Assembly: GCA_027492635.1 (NCBI GenBank)
Contig: JAPUEH010000007.1
Location: 62,001 to 126,000 of the forward strand
DNA: 64,000 nucleotides
Direction of reading: 5' to 3'
DNA from: Candidatus Saccharimonadota bacterium
GTDB lineage: Bacteria; Patescibacteriota; Saccharimonadia; Saccharimonadales; Saccharimonadaceae
The notes beneath the pieces are model-generated. The model was given only the letters and a program-made list of their open reading frames with translations, did no database searches and was not told where the DNA came from. This document shows positions 1 through 7,781 of the stretch, piece by piece; within the stretch, counting starts at the first letter, position 1, and each line of letters starts with the position of its first letter. A program made the translations under genes and the position numbers.

Positions 1-317
1 AGACATCAAAAGGTAACGCAACATTCGAGGTAGATGTGCGCACCTATGCTTCCAAATCTGATCTCACCAAGGCAAATGTATTTGTCGGTGCAGAAGAAGA
101 AAAAGTCGAAGGAGTGGGCGAAGAAGCACATTATCTCGTACCAGCTCAGCAAGGCATGCTCAAAGAGCAGCAGGTCGCGTTACTGACAGTAAAAGGCAAG
201 ACCTCCTACAAATTTGCCGTCGTCCAGCAGTCGGACGCTATCGCCTATACTACCGATGAGGCAAAGGCTATTGTGCTTGAAATCGCCAAAAAAGCCAATC
301 TAAACGAAGTAAAATAG
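1..317 (+). CDS. C-terminal part of an unrecognised protein (5' end outside window)
   Basis: The reading frame is open from base 3 to the TAG at 315-317, so only the last 104 residues are visible. A GTG at 36 lies inside the open frame and is probably not the true start. The segment is soluble-looking, with alternating short strands, a GVGEEAHY stretch, and a Lys/Ala-rich helix at the end (AKAIVLEIAKKANLNEVK). The GVGxxAY pattern followed by two strands and a final helix resembles small exported or lipoprotein domains such as the DUF3558 type, but this is only a visual likeness. It lies 67 nt upstream of dnaJ and ends before the CIRCE inverted repeat, so it is probably a separate unit. No function is assigned. 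Confidence 0.6.
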   Translation, partial: TSKGNATFEVDVRTYASKSDLTKANVFVGAEEEKVEGVGEEAHYLVPAQQGMLKEQQVALLTVKGKTSYKFAVVQQSDAIAYTTDEAKAIVLEIAKKANLNEVK

Positions 318-335
318 CAAACAAGACATCTGGAT

Positions 336-376
336 AACTAGCACTCTTTACATTTGAGTGCTAGTTTTTGTATACT
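336..376 (+). promoter_or_regulatory. CIRCE operator and promoter of dnaJ
   Basis: CTAGCACTC at 338-346, a 9-nt spacer, then GAGTGCTAG at 356-364 is a near-perfect match to the HrcA-binding CIRCE element (TTAGCACTC-N9-GAGTGCTAA). The repeat extends to 11 bp per arm (336-366). A TATACT -10 box lies at 371-376, and TTTACA at 347-352 in the CIRCE spacer is a plausible -35 at 18 nt, so repressor binding would cover the promoter. The dnaJ ATG follows the -10 by 8 nt. The hairpin plus the T run at 365-369 could also terminate the upstream gene. Confidence 0.85.
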
Positions 377-384
377 AGATAGTA

Positions 385-1494
385 ATGAGTAAGCGAGATT
401 ATTACGAAGTACTAGGGGTAGCCAAAGACGCCAGCGCCGACGAGATCAAAAAGGCGTTTCGCAAGGCAGCCGTCAAGCACCACCCGGATAAAGAAGGTGG
501 CGACGAGACAAAGTTCAAAGAGATCAACGAAGCCTACGAAGTGCTCAAAGATCAGCAAAAACGCCAGCGTTATGACCAGTTTGGCCATGCGGGCGTTGGT
601 GGTGCAGCTGGCGGCGGTGCGGGTTATAGTGGCAATCCGTTTGAAGGTTTTGGCGGATTTGACGGCCAAAATATCCATTTTGATTTTGGCGATGGTGGCC
701 TTGGTGATATTTTTGGACAGTTTTTTGGTGGCAACGCGGGCGGTGGACGGCGGGCTCAGCGAGGCAATGACGTTGAAACGCGCATTACCCTCGATTTTGA
801 AGAAGCCGTTTTTGGCGTCGAAAAAACACTTAAACTTGATATGCAAGACCAGTGTTCGCACTGTCATGGCGACGGTGCGGAGCCAGGCTATGGCGTGAAA
901 ACGTGCGACACCTGCAAAGGCTCCGGCCAGATTCCAAAAGTTATGAACACGATGTTTGGACAAATCCAGCAATCTGTCGTATGCCAGACATGCGAGGGCA
1001 GGGGTAAAGTACCAGAAAAAGTTTGTACTGTGTGCAAAGGCCGCGGTACCGAGCGCCGCACTCAGGAGCTCACCATCAAGATTCCGGCAGGTATCGACGA
1101 CGGTGCGACGATTCGTCTGCGTGAGCGCGGCGAGGCTATTATGGGCGGGGCAAAGGGTGATTTGTATGTACATATTCGTGTCAAAGCACACAAAAAATTC
1201 ACACGCGAAGGTGACTTGGTGCTGAGCGAAGAGCATATAGATATGGTGGATGCGGCGCTCGGTACAGAAATAGACGTCGATACGGTAGACGGTGCGGTGC
1301 GTATGAAAGTGCCTGCTGGCACACAGAGCGGCACGGACTTCAAGTTGAGCGGCCATGGTGTACCTCACGGTAATGGTCGCGGATCGCACATCGTCAGCAT
1401 TGTTGTCGATACGCCGACCAAGCTAACGAAGAAGCAGCGTGACGCACTTGAACAGTTTAAGTCTTCTGGCAAAAAACGCTCGCTGTTTTCATAG
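385..1494 (+). CDS. dnaJ: Chaperone protein DnaJ (Hsp40)
   Basis: DnaJ is the co-chaperone that delivers unfolded clients to DnaK and stimulates its ATPase in the cytoplasm. The 369-residue protein has all parts of a type I DnaJ in order: J domain (about 1-70) with HPD at 33-35; a Gly/Phe-rich linker (about 70-125); a zinc-binding region with four CxxCxGxG-type motifs ([32 protein letters not shown]); and the C-terminal substrate-binding domain. Length is typical of the family. The ATG at 385 lies 8 nt after a TATACT box and has no Shine-Dalgarno, which suggests a leaderless transcript. Regulation by HrcA is likely because a CIRCE operator overlaps the promoter. dnaK and grpE are not next to it. 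Confidence 0.97.
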   Translation: MSKRDYYEVLGVAKDASADEIKKAFRKAAVKHHPDKEGGDETKFKEINEAYEVLKDQQKRQRYDQFGHAGVGGAAGGGAGYSGNPFEGFGGFDGQNIHFDFGDGGLGDIFGQFFGGNAGGGRRAQRGNDVETRITLDFEEAVFGVEKTLKLDMQDQCSHCHGDGAEPGYGVKTCDTCKGSGQIPKVMNTMFGQIQQSVVCQTCEGRGKVPEKVCTVCKGRGTERRTQELTIKIPAGIDDGATIRLRERGEAIMGGAKGDLYVHIRVKAHKKFTREGDLVLSEEHIDMVDAALGTEIDVDTVDGAVRMKVPAGTQSGTDFKLSGHGVPHGNGRGSHIVSIVVDTPTKLTKKQRDALEQFKSSGKKRSLFS

Positions 1495-1607
1495 TTTCTG
1501 GACTTAAGCATAAAAATTATATCTTATACTATACTATTGTATATATAGCAAAACAAGCGTATAGTAGTATATGTTCTAGTCATTATGTGTTAATCTTAGC
1601 CATAACC

Positions 1608-1636
1608 TTGACTTAATTGCTAAAATATGCTAGTAT
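1608..1636 (+). promoter_or_regulatory. Sigma70-type promoter of the VirB6-like gene
   Basis: TTGACT at 1608-1613 and TAGTAT at 1631-1636 are 17 nt apart. The -10 ends 9 nt before the ATG at 1646, so the transcript would have almost no leader. No Shine-Dalgarno is visible. Confidence 0.6.
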
Positions 1637-1645
1637 AAAAGAGAT

Positions 1646-4285
1646 ATGTGGGTTGACACCTTGAGACCGCATTTGGGGGGTGTGTCGCTGACGCGATATG
1701 CCCTGAACTTTTTGGCCGTGCTCTGCGCTGCCTTGTTCTGGACAATTCTTTTTTCTCAACATGCTCACGCCGCTGATGCAAGCTGGCAGGGCGGTAGCCT
1801 TGTCTACAATGACAAATCGTATCAGGGGCCGACGAAAGCCGATCGAGCTGCAGCGCAGCGTCTCGGTATTCCAGAAAACTCGCAATACTTTGAGTATATT
1901 GATACGACGAGCGACCCAAAGAAGTCACAAATTATCTACTTTAGTCCAGGCGAAGACCTCAAGGATGCTAGCTCCGCGCAGCTCGCTGAATATACCTATG
2001 ATGACAGAGGTACAGAAGATAAATATACCAAGCTCGGTAGCCCCCAGAATGTATCTGTCAAAAAAGACACATACGAAAGCGGCGGCACCAAGGAAGAAAC
2101 GTCGTGTGCCATTAGTGGTATCGGCTACGTCATCTGTCCGATTATGTCATTTCTTGCCGATGCCATGGACAAAATGTATGACATATTGAAGCGTTTTCTC
2201 GAGGTGAAGCCTCTCTCGACAGATCGTGAGTCTGGTCTCTACAAGGCGTGGTCTATTATGCTGTCGATCGCCAATGTGCTCTTTATTATTGGGTTTTTGG
2301 TCATCATCTATTCGTATGTTACCAATCAAGGTGTCAAGCAGTACGATCTGCGAAATGTTATCCCGAGGCTTATCATAGCGGCTATCCTCATCAACGTGTC
2401 GTACTATATTTGCGCGATAGCAGTTGATGCATCAAACATTATTGGTGCGAGTTTGCAGGATGTGTTTAATAATATTCGCAAAGATGTGATGGGTAATAGT
2501 GTTGCTGATCCGTCAGCTTGGATGTGGGCAAATGTGACGACATATATTTTGTCGGCAGGCACGATCGGGGCTGGTGTTATCTCGCTTGGTGTGTACGGTA
2601 CAGCTGCACTGCATCTATTGACCCCGGTGCTTGTTACGGCTGGTTTTGCTATTTTGGTGGCGCTTGTCATATTGGCCGCCCGTCAGGCACTTATTACGGT
2701 GCTCATCGTTGTGGCACCACTTGCGTTTGCAGCTTTTATCTTGCCAAGCACACAGAAGTACTTTGACAAATGGAAAGATTTGTTTATGACCATGCTCATG
2801 GTATATCCTATGTTTGCAATGCTCTTTGGTGGCTCGCAGCTTGCGGCAACGCTCATTGCGCAAAATGCCTCTAGTGCTATCGTCATACTTTTTGCGATGT
2901 TTATCCAGGTTGTGCCGCTTGTTATTACGCCATTTCTCATCAAGTTTAGCGGCAGTCTACTCGGTAGACTTGCCGGCGTTGTTAATAACCCTGCCAAGGG
3001 ACTAGGTGATCGCATGAAAAATGCGAGCAAGGATCGTCTAGATGCTGCAAAAGATCGCCGTCTCAGCGAGCAGAATCGTGGTTGGAAGCGCACACCTGGT
3101 CTCGCGATGACGCAAAAGCTCGATAAGAGTAAGCGTAATCGCGAGAGTAAACGCAAAACACACCAGGCTATTCGTAATGCGCAATATGCCGCCCAAAGCG
3201 AGCAATTGCATATTGATCAGAAGCGAGCCGAAGCGCGCGCTGCAGCTGCCGAGCAGAATAACGACGCAGCATATGAGGTGCAGAAACTTACCAATGCATC
3301 AGTTAAGCGTGAAGCTGTCCAAAACCAGATGGCCGAACGACGCCTGCATAATCAAAAGTCACACTTTGAAAACTACATGCATGAGCTGGAATCCAACAAA
3401 GGCGCTGCGCTACACGCTCGCAACGGAGATGATGTCGCTGCCGCACTTGGGCACGATGTTCATTCGCTTGCTCAAGACCATTTAGTACAAGAGTCGCGCA
3501 AGTCGTTTGCTGACTCGGTGCATCGTCAGGAAATAGCGAAGGCGCTTGACGATTCTAACTTGACAGGCGATGCACTGAAAGCGGCTCAACAACTACAGGC
3601 GGAATCAGCTGGTATTGCTGGTCGAGATGGTGTCGTGAAGGTCAAAGCCAAGGCTATGTCCGATATTATCAATGCTGAAGCTGAAGCCGTGAAAGCGGTA
3701 ACAACAGCATCTCCTGTGAAGGCGGGTGATGCCATGGCGGCAGGCAAGATGCTGCAAGAGGCAATTGATAATAAGGATCTTACATCTATGCGAGCATATA
3801 CAGATATGCTGGCATCAAGTGCCAATGTTGGTGTCGCAGAGTTGAGGAGGGTGCTTACTAATAATCATAGTATGCTGGAAAACTTTGAGGGGCTTGACAC
3901 CTTTAAGCACCATATCAACTCTAACGCATCACTAAATGCATCGGCGGAAGATATTGGCACATGGAGTCGTAAGACAGATCCGAAGACGAGCCTAAGGGAT
4001 GTGACTAATAATCCTGATACATGGGGTGTGTTGTCTGCTGAAGCATTTTCTGGCATGAAGAAGTCTTCACAGTGGCTTGCGCTAGGGTACGACTTTGTGG
4101 AGACTACTGGTTCAGATGGTAAGACTGAAATGGTGCGTACGACTACGCCAGTGCGCGCACCGGGTATTTCAAAAGAAGTCGCAGAATCGATCGTCAGATC
4201 ACCGGCCACATACGCCAAACTCAAAGACGAAATACGTGCCGAAATCGACAAGTATACGGGTACTATGCGTATACCAAGGTCATAG
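1646..4285 (+). CDS. VirB6/TrbL-like polytopic membrane protein with long cytoplasmic tail
   Basis: The 879-residue protein has a signal-like N terminus ending in HAHA-A (about 25-42), an extracellular segment, then several hydrophobic helices between about residues 155 and 450, and a long charged, Ala/Gln/Lys-rich, probably helical tail. The membrane core, including the short Cys motif (CAISGIGYVICP), the VTNQGVKQYDLRNVIPR loop and the following helices, matches the protein at 43214-45214 (CAYENLGWILCP, VTGQGVSNYNLKRMAPR), so the two are paralogs. This layout is like VirB6/TrbL pore proteins of type IV secretion; the assignment is by topology and loops, not a search. It stands alone between dnaJ and a perfect hairpin. 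The C-terminal half (about 560-879) has no family I recognise. Confidence 0.75.
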   Translation: MWVDTLRPHLGGVSLTRYALNFLAVLCAALFWTILFSQHAHAADASWQGGSLVYNDKSYQGPTKADRAAAQRLGIPENSQYFEYIDTTSDPKKSQIIYFSPGEDLKDASSAQLAEYTYDDRGTEDKYTKLGSPQNVSVKKDTYESGGTKEETSCAISGIGYVICPIMSFLADAMDKMYDILKRFLEVKPLSTDRESGLYKAWSIMLSIANVLFIIGFLVIIYSYVTNQGVKQYDLRNVIPRLIIAAILINVSYYICAIAVDASNIIGASLQDVFNNIRKDVMGNSVADPSAWMWANVTTYILSAGTIGAGVISLGVYGTAALHLLTPVLVTAGFAILVALVILAARQALITVLIVVAPLAFAAFILPSTQKYFDKWKDLFMTMLMVYPMFAMLFGGSQLAATLIAQNASSAIVILFAMFIQVVPLVITPFLIKFSGSLLGRLAGVVNNPAKGLGDRMKNASKDRLDAAKDRRLSEQNRGWKRTPGLAMTQKLDKSKRNRESKRKTHQAIRNAQYAAQSEQLHIDQKRAEARAAAAEQNNDAAYEVQKLTNASVKREAVQNQMAERRLHNQKSHFENYMHELESNKGAALHARNGDDVAAALGHDVHSLAQDHLVQESRKSFADSVHRQEIAKALDDSNLTGDALKAAQQLQAESAGIAGRDGVVKVKAKAMSDIINAEAEAVKAVTTASPVKAGDAMAAGKMLQEAIDNKDLTSMRAYTDMLASSANVGVAELRRVLTNNHSMLENFEGLDTFKHHINSNASLNASAEDIGTWSRKTDPKTSLRDVTNNPDTWGVLSAEAFSGMKKSSQWLALGYDFVETTGSDGKTEMVRTTTPVRAPGISKEVAESIVRSPATYAKLKDEIRAEIDKYTGTMRIPRS

Positions 4286-4297
4286 AGGTTCTGTTTA

Positions 4298-4339
4298 CGA
4301 GCAAAATACCCGCCCTTCACGGAGCGGGTATTTTGCTCG
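4298..4339. terminator. Perfect 16-bp hairpin between convergent genes
   Basis: Arms 4298-4313 and 4324-4339 are exact inverted repeats with a 10-nt loop. The right arm contains TATTTTG rather than being followed by a free T tract. Its position between the VirB6-like gene and the convergent gene ending at 4354 suggests a shared terminator. Confidence 0.7.
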
Positions 4340-4353
4340 ACGTGATGGGCGGG

Positions 4354-4842
4354 CTAGGTGATCGGCGGGGAGTATGTGACAGTTGCCGATATATCGAAAT
4401 AATACGGCTGGCTGTATTCATCTTCCGGGGGAACGAAGTGATGGCTGATGACACTAAGCGCGAATGCAGGGTAGCTGCCACCCCTGGCGGAGTAGTAGGC
4501 GCGCTCGTGGTGCCGATTAGTCCCGTCGACTTCATGGTCAAACATCTCGAAAGCTGCTTGCCACTCATTCTCTAGATATTTGCGGATTGTCTCCAGGTCG
4601 CACTCGGTGATTGAGTGATCGAGCCGAACCGTATGCCTAGGCCGAAAGATATCAATCTCTCCTTTGGCGACGAACGCCTTATGTGCCTCGTCCTTGAGGA
4701 TTGCGAGCAACCGATGGCGGTAGTTGAGCCCGATTTCATCGCGAATAATACGGCGCGAAATCTCTATGAGTCGTTGCTGTTCAGCGACCTGACGCGTGAC
4801 TGCTTGTGCTCGATTCTGACGCATGTCATCCAGAAAAGACAT
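4354..4842 (-). CDS. Unrecognised soluble protein, divergent partner of 4999-5463
   Basis: This 162-residue protein has a charged helical N terminus (about 1-75, rich in Arg, Glu, Gln), followed by a mixed domain with aromatic and His residues (FRPRHTVRLDHSITECD, YYSARGGSYPAF, PYYFDISATVTYSPP). No signal peptide or membrane helix is visible and I do not recognise the family. Translation probably starts at 4842, where AAGGTGA sits a few bases upstream on the minus strand. It diverges from the membrane protein at 4999-5463 across a palindromic operator, so the two are probably co-regulated. It is unlike most first genes in this window in having a leader and a Shine-Dalgarno. Confidence 0.7.
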   Translation of the reverse strand: MSFLDDMRQNRAQAVTRQVAEQQRLIEISRRIIRDEIGLNYRHRLLAILKDEAHKAFVAKGEIDIFRPRHTVRLDHSITECDLETIRKYLENEWQAAFEMFDHEVDGTNRHHERAYYSARGGSYPAFALSVISHHFVPPEDEYSQPYYFDISATVTYSPPIT

Positions 4843-4892
4843 TGCACTTCACCTTTCACTGTAGGGATAGTCTCGATCTGAGACTGTCTTCA

Positions 4893-4959
4893 TCATAAAC
4901 AACTTTATATCTCTATGTCAAGATATAAAGTTGACAATATTAATAATTATAATTATAAT
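4893..4959. promoter_or_regulatory. Divergent promoters with shared 12-bp palindromic operator
   Basis: AACTTTATATCT at 4901-4912 and AGATATAAAGTT at 4921-4932 form a perfect inverted repeat with an 8-nt spacer. For the plus strand, TTGACA (4931-4936) and TATAAT (4954-4959) are 17 nt apart, a full consensus sigma70 promoter. For the minus strand, TTGACA (4921 to 4916) and TTATGA (4898 to 4893) are also 17 nt apart. The palindrome overlaps both -35 boxes, so one dimeric regulator could control both genes. Confidence 0.75.
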
Positions 4960-4998
4960 AGTATCTATCTCGTACTCGACAATACTAGGAGGTGGGCT

Positions 4999-5463
4999 AT
5001 GAGTCACGAGACTGAATTGGGACATGTACAGGCGCATAGCGGAGATGTAGAGCCACGATGGGTTGATCGTCACCATAGTAAGATCGCTATCACTGTGGCT
5101 TTCACGTTCGCTGGATTGTTGCTGGCTTGCTTTTTTCTGGGCAAGTTTATCCTGTTTGTGCAGGTGCTCTTGCTCGGCCTGGTGGTCGGTACGATTGTCT
5201 TCGTCTTTCGCTGGTGGGTGCTATCGAGTGCCGCGGCTCGTCGAGTCGCTCGTACTGCAAGCCAGAACGCTTCGTTCAATGCCAGCATGCCGTCGATGTT
5301 TTTCGACGATAAGCAGGTGGCAGCCCGCGCTGCACAGTGGCGGGCAGAGGATGAGGCTAAGCACAAGAAGGAAGCGGAGCCGAAGACTGATTTTCGTGCT
5401 CGTCGCCAAGCAGTCAGGGACGAGCTGCTTCCGAAATCCAACAAGCTGGAGTCGGATCAGTAG
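4999..5463 (+). CDS. Small two-helix membrane protein of unknown function
   Basis: The 154-residue protein has a polar His/Glu-rich N terminus (about 1-28), two adjacent transmembrane helices (about 29-75), and a basic, charged C-terminal tail (about 76-154) predicted to lie in the cytoplasm. I do not recognise the family. The frame is open upstream to an ATG at 4915, but that codon lies before the -35 box. The start at 4999 has AGGAGG at 4987-4992 with ideal spacing, and the consensus promoter at 4931-4959 gives a leader of about 35 nt. It is divergent to the gene at 4354-4842 and is followed by a hairpin terminator. Confidence 0.8.
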   Translation: MSHETELGHVQAHSGDVEPRWVDRHHSKIAITVAFTFAGLLLACFFLGKFILFVQVLLLGLVVGTIVFVFRWWVLSSAAARRVARTASQNASFNASMPSMFFDDKQVAARAAQWRAEDEAKHKKEAEPKTDFRARRQAVRDELLPKSNKLESDQ

Positions 5464-5487
5464 CTCGTTGCCCGTTCCTAACAGATT

Positions 5488-5532
5488 ACGCCCCGCTTTA
5501 CTGACTTAATTGTTAGTAAGGTGGGGCGTTTA
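5488..5532 (+). terminator. Terminator after the small membrane protein
   Basis: ACGCCCC...TTTACTGAC at 5488-5505 pairs imperfectly with GTTAGTAAGGTGGGGCGT at 5512-5529, followed by TTTA. Confidence 0.65.
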
Positions 5533-5801
5533 CTCTAGGTAGCAATAAAAAATATCCAAGGATTGTATACGCACAAACAAATCCCCTTCGCGAACACGTA
5601 TAGGAGATTTTTACTGCCTTGGTACGTTTTGGATGTAAGGTTTGTGTATATGAATAGATATGAGTAGCCCCCTGTTGTAAAACAGAGGGCTAACTGGCCA
5701 TCCATTTTTTACGCAGTATTAATTTAGCACGTTAATCAAGTCTGTTTGGATACAATAATTTTGTAATCTCACCTAATATAGATATACTGTCTCGTAGTAA
5801 T
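5533..5801 (+). other. Non-coding stretch with several complementary segments, upstream of the peptidase/ATP-grasp operon
   Basis: No credible gene is seen here. CCAAGG (5556-5561) can pair with CCTTGG (5617-5622), and TATACGCACAAAC (5566-5578) with GTTTGTGTATA (5640-5650). The two pairings cross, so they would form a pseudoknot or be alternatives. A further hairpin lies at 5666-5691 (AGCCCCCTGTT/AACAGAGGGCT), followed at distance by T6. TATACT at 5783-5788 is the likely -10 for the gene at 5802. A structured RNA or leader is possible but not proven. Confidence 0.35.
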
Positions 5802-6881
5802 ATGACGTCACATCCTACAGCATCGCATAGCTATTTTACTATCATAAATCGCCGTCAGCAAAAAGATGATTTTTTGGCTGGGACTGTTGAGGAGCCTCAT
5901 TTTGTGTATGGCGAGTTGTATAGGCGGGATGTCGTGACTCGGCGTATAGCGACAGCTGTATCTCAAAAAGAAAAAGATAATTTATTGCTCGTAGAGGCAA
6001 GTCTTGTTATTAATGAATCGGATGTAATGGATAATAACCTCCTGCATTTTCGTGCCGAGAATAAACGGGTTTTTGGGGAACCGCGGTATGACTATCTGTG
6101 TGCGATCCTTGGTCGTATTGGAGAAAAGTCTGGCGTGCATACTGAGTTGTGGCAATATATACAAACACACGTCGACTATCATGACGAAAGTGCAAGCTTT
6201 GCGCCAAGTCACGAAACGTTTCTTTGGTATAAAAATCTTTTTGCGCAGTACTTCTACATGCCAGTTGGCGCGCATATTTCGCTTGTTGAGGCGCTGCGCA
6301 TCGGTGTAGAGACGACGGGGCTTGCAAAAAAAGGATGGCAGGTGAGTGAGCGTAGTGATGCGAGCCACGCACGCGTCAATCACGCGACGAAGAAAATATT
6401 TGTAGGGAGAGAGTATGTGCCGCGTCGGCGCTTATCCATAAATATGATTGTCGCACATGAGGTGTATGGACACGCGGTGCGTGGTGTGCGTGAGTCTATG
6501 GCCGAGAGTGAAGGGTTTGCAATTGTACTTGAGCAGTTACTAGCGCCACGATTTGCATATCGGCGGACTTTTCGCTACGTGGCGGCGGCGCTAGGTTGGG
6601 GTGTGGATGGCAGGCCGCGCACATTTCGGCAAGTGTATGAAATCATATGGCGGCTTATGGTGGTTGTTGGCAGGTATGATGAGGCGACTGCCAAGAGTCA
6701 TGCATTTGATGAGTGCGCGCGAGTTTTTCGTGGAGGCCGGCCAGATGTACCTGGCGCTGTGTATCTCAAAGATATGGTGTATTTTGCTGCGAATGTGGAA
6801 ATCTGGCAGCAGCTTGATAAGCGTAGATTATCGTATAATGAGTTTATAACTTTTATAGAAGGAAAGGGGGTCTTGGGATGA
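5802..6881 (+). CDS. DUF1704/MATCAP-type HExxxH metallo-carboxypeptidase homolog
   Basis: The 359-residue protein carries HEVYGH (H219, E220, H224), an HExxxH zinc site, followed about 15 residues later by an ESEGFA segment matching the QEGLA-type motif of the DUF1704 family. That family includes eukaryotic tubulin-tail carypeptidases of the MATCAP/TMCP group; bacterial members are uncharacterised as far as I know. No signal peptide is visible, so it should act in the cytoplasm. TATACT at 5783-5788 precedes the ATG by 13 nt and there is no Shine-Dalgarno. Its TGA overlaps the next ATG (6878-6881), so it is translationally coupled to an ATP-grasp ligase and co-operonic with a RimK-type ligase. 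Removal of residues added by these ligases is an inference from context. Confidence 0.8.
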   Translation: MTSHPTASHSYFTIINRRQQKDDFLAGTVEEPHFVYGELYRRDVVTRRIATAVSQKEKDNLLLVEASLVINESDVMDNNLLHFRAENKRVFGEPRYDYLCAILGRIGEKSGVHTELWQYIQTHVDYHDESASFAPSHETFLWYKNLFAQYFYMPVGAHISLVEALRIGVETTGLAKKGWQVSERSDASHARVNHATKKIFVGREYVPRRRLSINMIVAHEVYGHAVRGVRESMAESEGFAIVLEQLLAPRFAYRRTFRYVAAALGWGVDGRPRTFRQVYEIIWRLMVVVGRYDEATAKSHAFDECARVFRGGRPDVPGAVYLKDMVYFAANVEIWQQLDKRRLSYNEFITFIEGKGVLG

Positions 6882-7762
6882 AGGTGTTACTTGTGGGCTC
6901 TCGACATGTAGGGACAAAAAATGATCCGAGCAGTATCTATCAAGGGATTGTTGATGCTGGCGGCAACGCTGAGTTGATATATTGGGAAGATTTGCAGCTG
7001 CATGCAAAAACAGGAGAAGCGACTGCTTGCGTTGATAGACGCGACGTATTGAGCGATGTTCAAAAAGTGTTGCTGTTTGGCTGGTACAAGAGTGGGCGTG
7101 ATAGTATTTACCGCGACGTTGCATATGCGTTTTCGTTGATAGCGGCGCACAAACAAATCGAGGTATGGAATAGCGAGGCGCTTGCACAACGGTCTACAAC
7201 GAAACTCTCATGTATGGTGCAGCTTGCAATAGAAGGTGTGCAGATTCCTGAGACGTGGTTCTCGCTTGGTGATACGGTGCTGGTGCACCAGCGTACATTC
7301 CCATATATTGCCAAAGCAATATCAGCAAGTAGAGGGCGTGATAATTACTTGATACAAGATGATGTTATGCGTGCGGACGTCACCGCACTACATCATGAAA
7401 AACGCTTTATGGTGCAAGAATACCTCGAGAATGATCATGATCTTCGGGTAGTATGCTTTGGGGGTCGACCAAAACTTGTCCTGCGGCGGTCGCGTTCGGA
7501 TACGAAAACACATCTCAATAACACTTCACAGGGTGCTGTCGGAGAGTGGCTTGATATCGATACATTGCCGTCGCAACTATTGACAGAGTGTAGCAATATT
7601 TGTATAATCACAAAAAGAGAAATGGCTGGGATAGATTTTATTCCTGCACGCACGTCGCCATATGGATATAGCTGTCTAGAGGTCAACGCAATCCCGCAGC
7701 TTACGAGTGGTTTCGGCGTAGACAAAAAAATGGCTACTCTTATAGAAACAATCCTAAAATAA
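6878..7762 (+). CDS. ATP-grasp ligase, RimK/glutathione-synthetase-like
   Basis: The 294-residue protein has an N-terminal pre-ATP-grasp segment (about 1-100), then ATP-grasp features: NSEALAQRSTTKLSCM (start of the domain, like N-S...R..K), KAISASRGRDNY (ATP-binding Lys and loop), FMVQEYLENDHDLRVVCFGGR (central strand with acidic and Arg residues), and GIDFIP...CLEVNAIPQL (metal-binding E-x-N). Such enzymes activate a carboxylate by ATP and join it to an amine, often as amino-acid ligases. It overlaps the DUF1704 peptidase by 4 nt (ATGA) and is followed 19 nt later by a clear RimK. The glycine-rich loop is less canonical than in the RimK downstream, so substrate specificity probably differs. 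The actual substrate is unknown. Confidence 0.85.
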   Translation: MKVLLVGSRHVGTKNDPSSIYQGIVDAGGNAELIYWEDLQLHAKTGEATACVDRRDVLSDVQKVLLFGWYKSGRDSIYRDVAYAFSLIAAHKQIEVWNSEALAQRSTTKLSCMVQLAIEGVQIPETWFSLGDTVLVHQRTFPYIAKAISASRGRDNYLIQDDVMRADVTALHHEKRFMVQEYLENDHDLRVVCFGGRPKLVLRRSRSDTKTHLNNTSQGAVGEWLDIDTLPSQLLTECSNICIITKREMAGIDFIPARTSPYGYSCLEVNAIPQLTSGFGVDKKMATLIETILK

Positions 7763-7781
7763 CAAGGAGTGACCGGAAGCG

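Noticed and set aside
412-1389. Long open frame (325 codons) on the minus strand opposite dnaJ
   Set aside because: It is antisense to an unmistakable dnaJ, has odd composition (Cys/His/Thr-rich) and no start signals.
2683-3156. Several frames of 100-157 codons antisense or shifted inside the VirB6-like gene
   Set aside because: They are low-complexity shadows of a hydrophobic or charged coding sequence without start signals.
4915-4998. Upstream extension of the small membrane protein to ATG 4915
   Set aside because: That start lies before the consensus promoter at 4931-4959, whereas ATG 4999 has an ideal AGGAGG.
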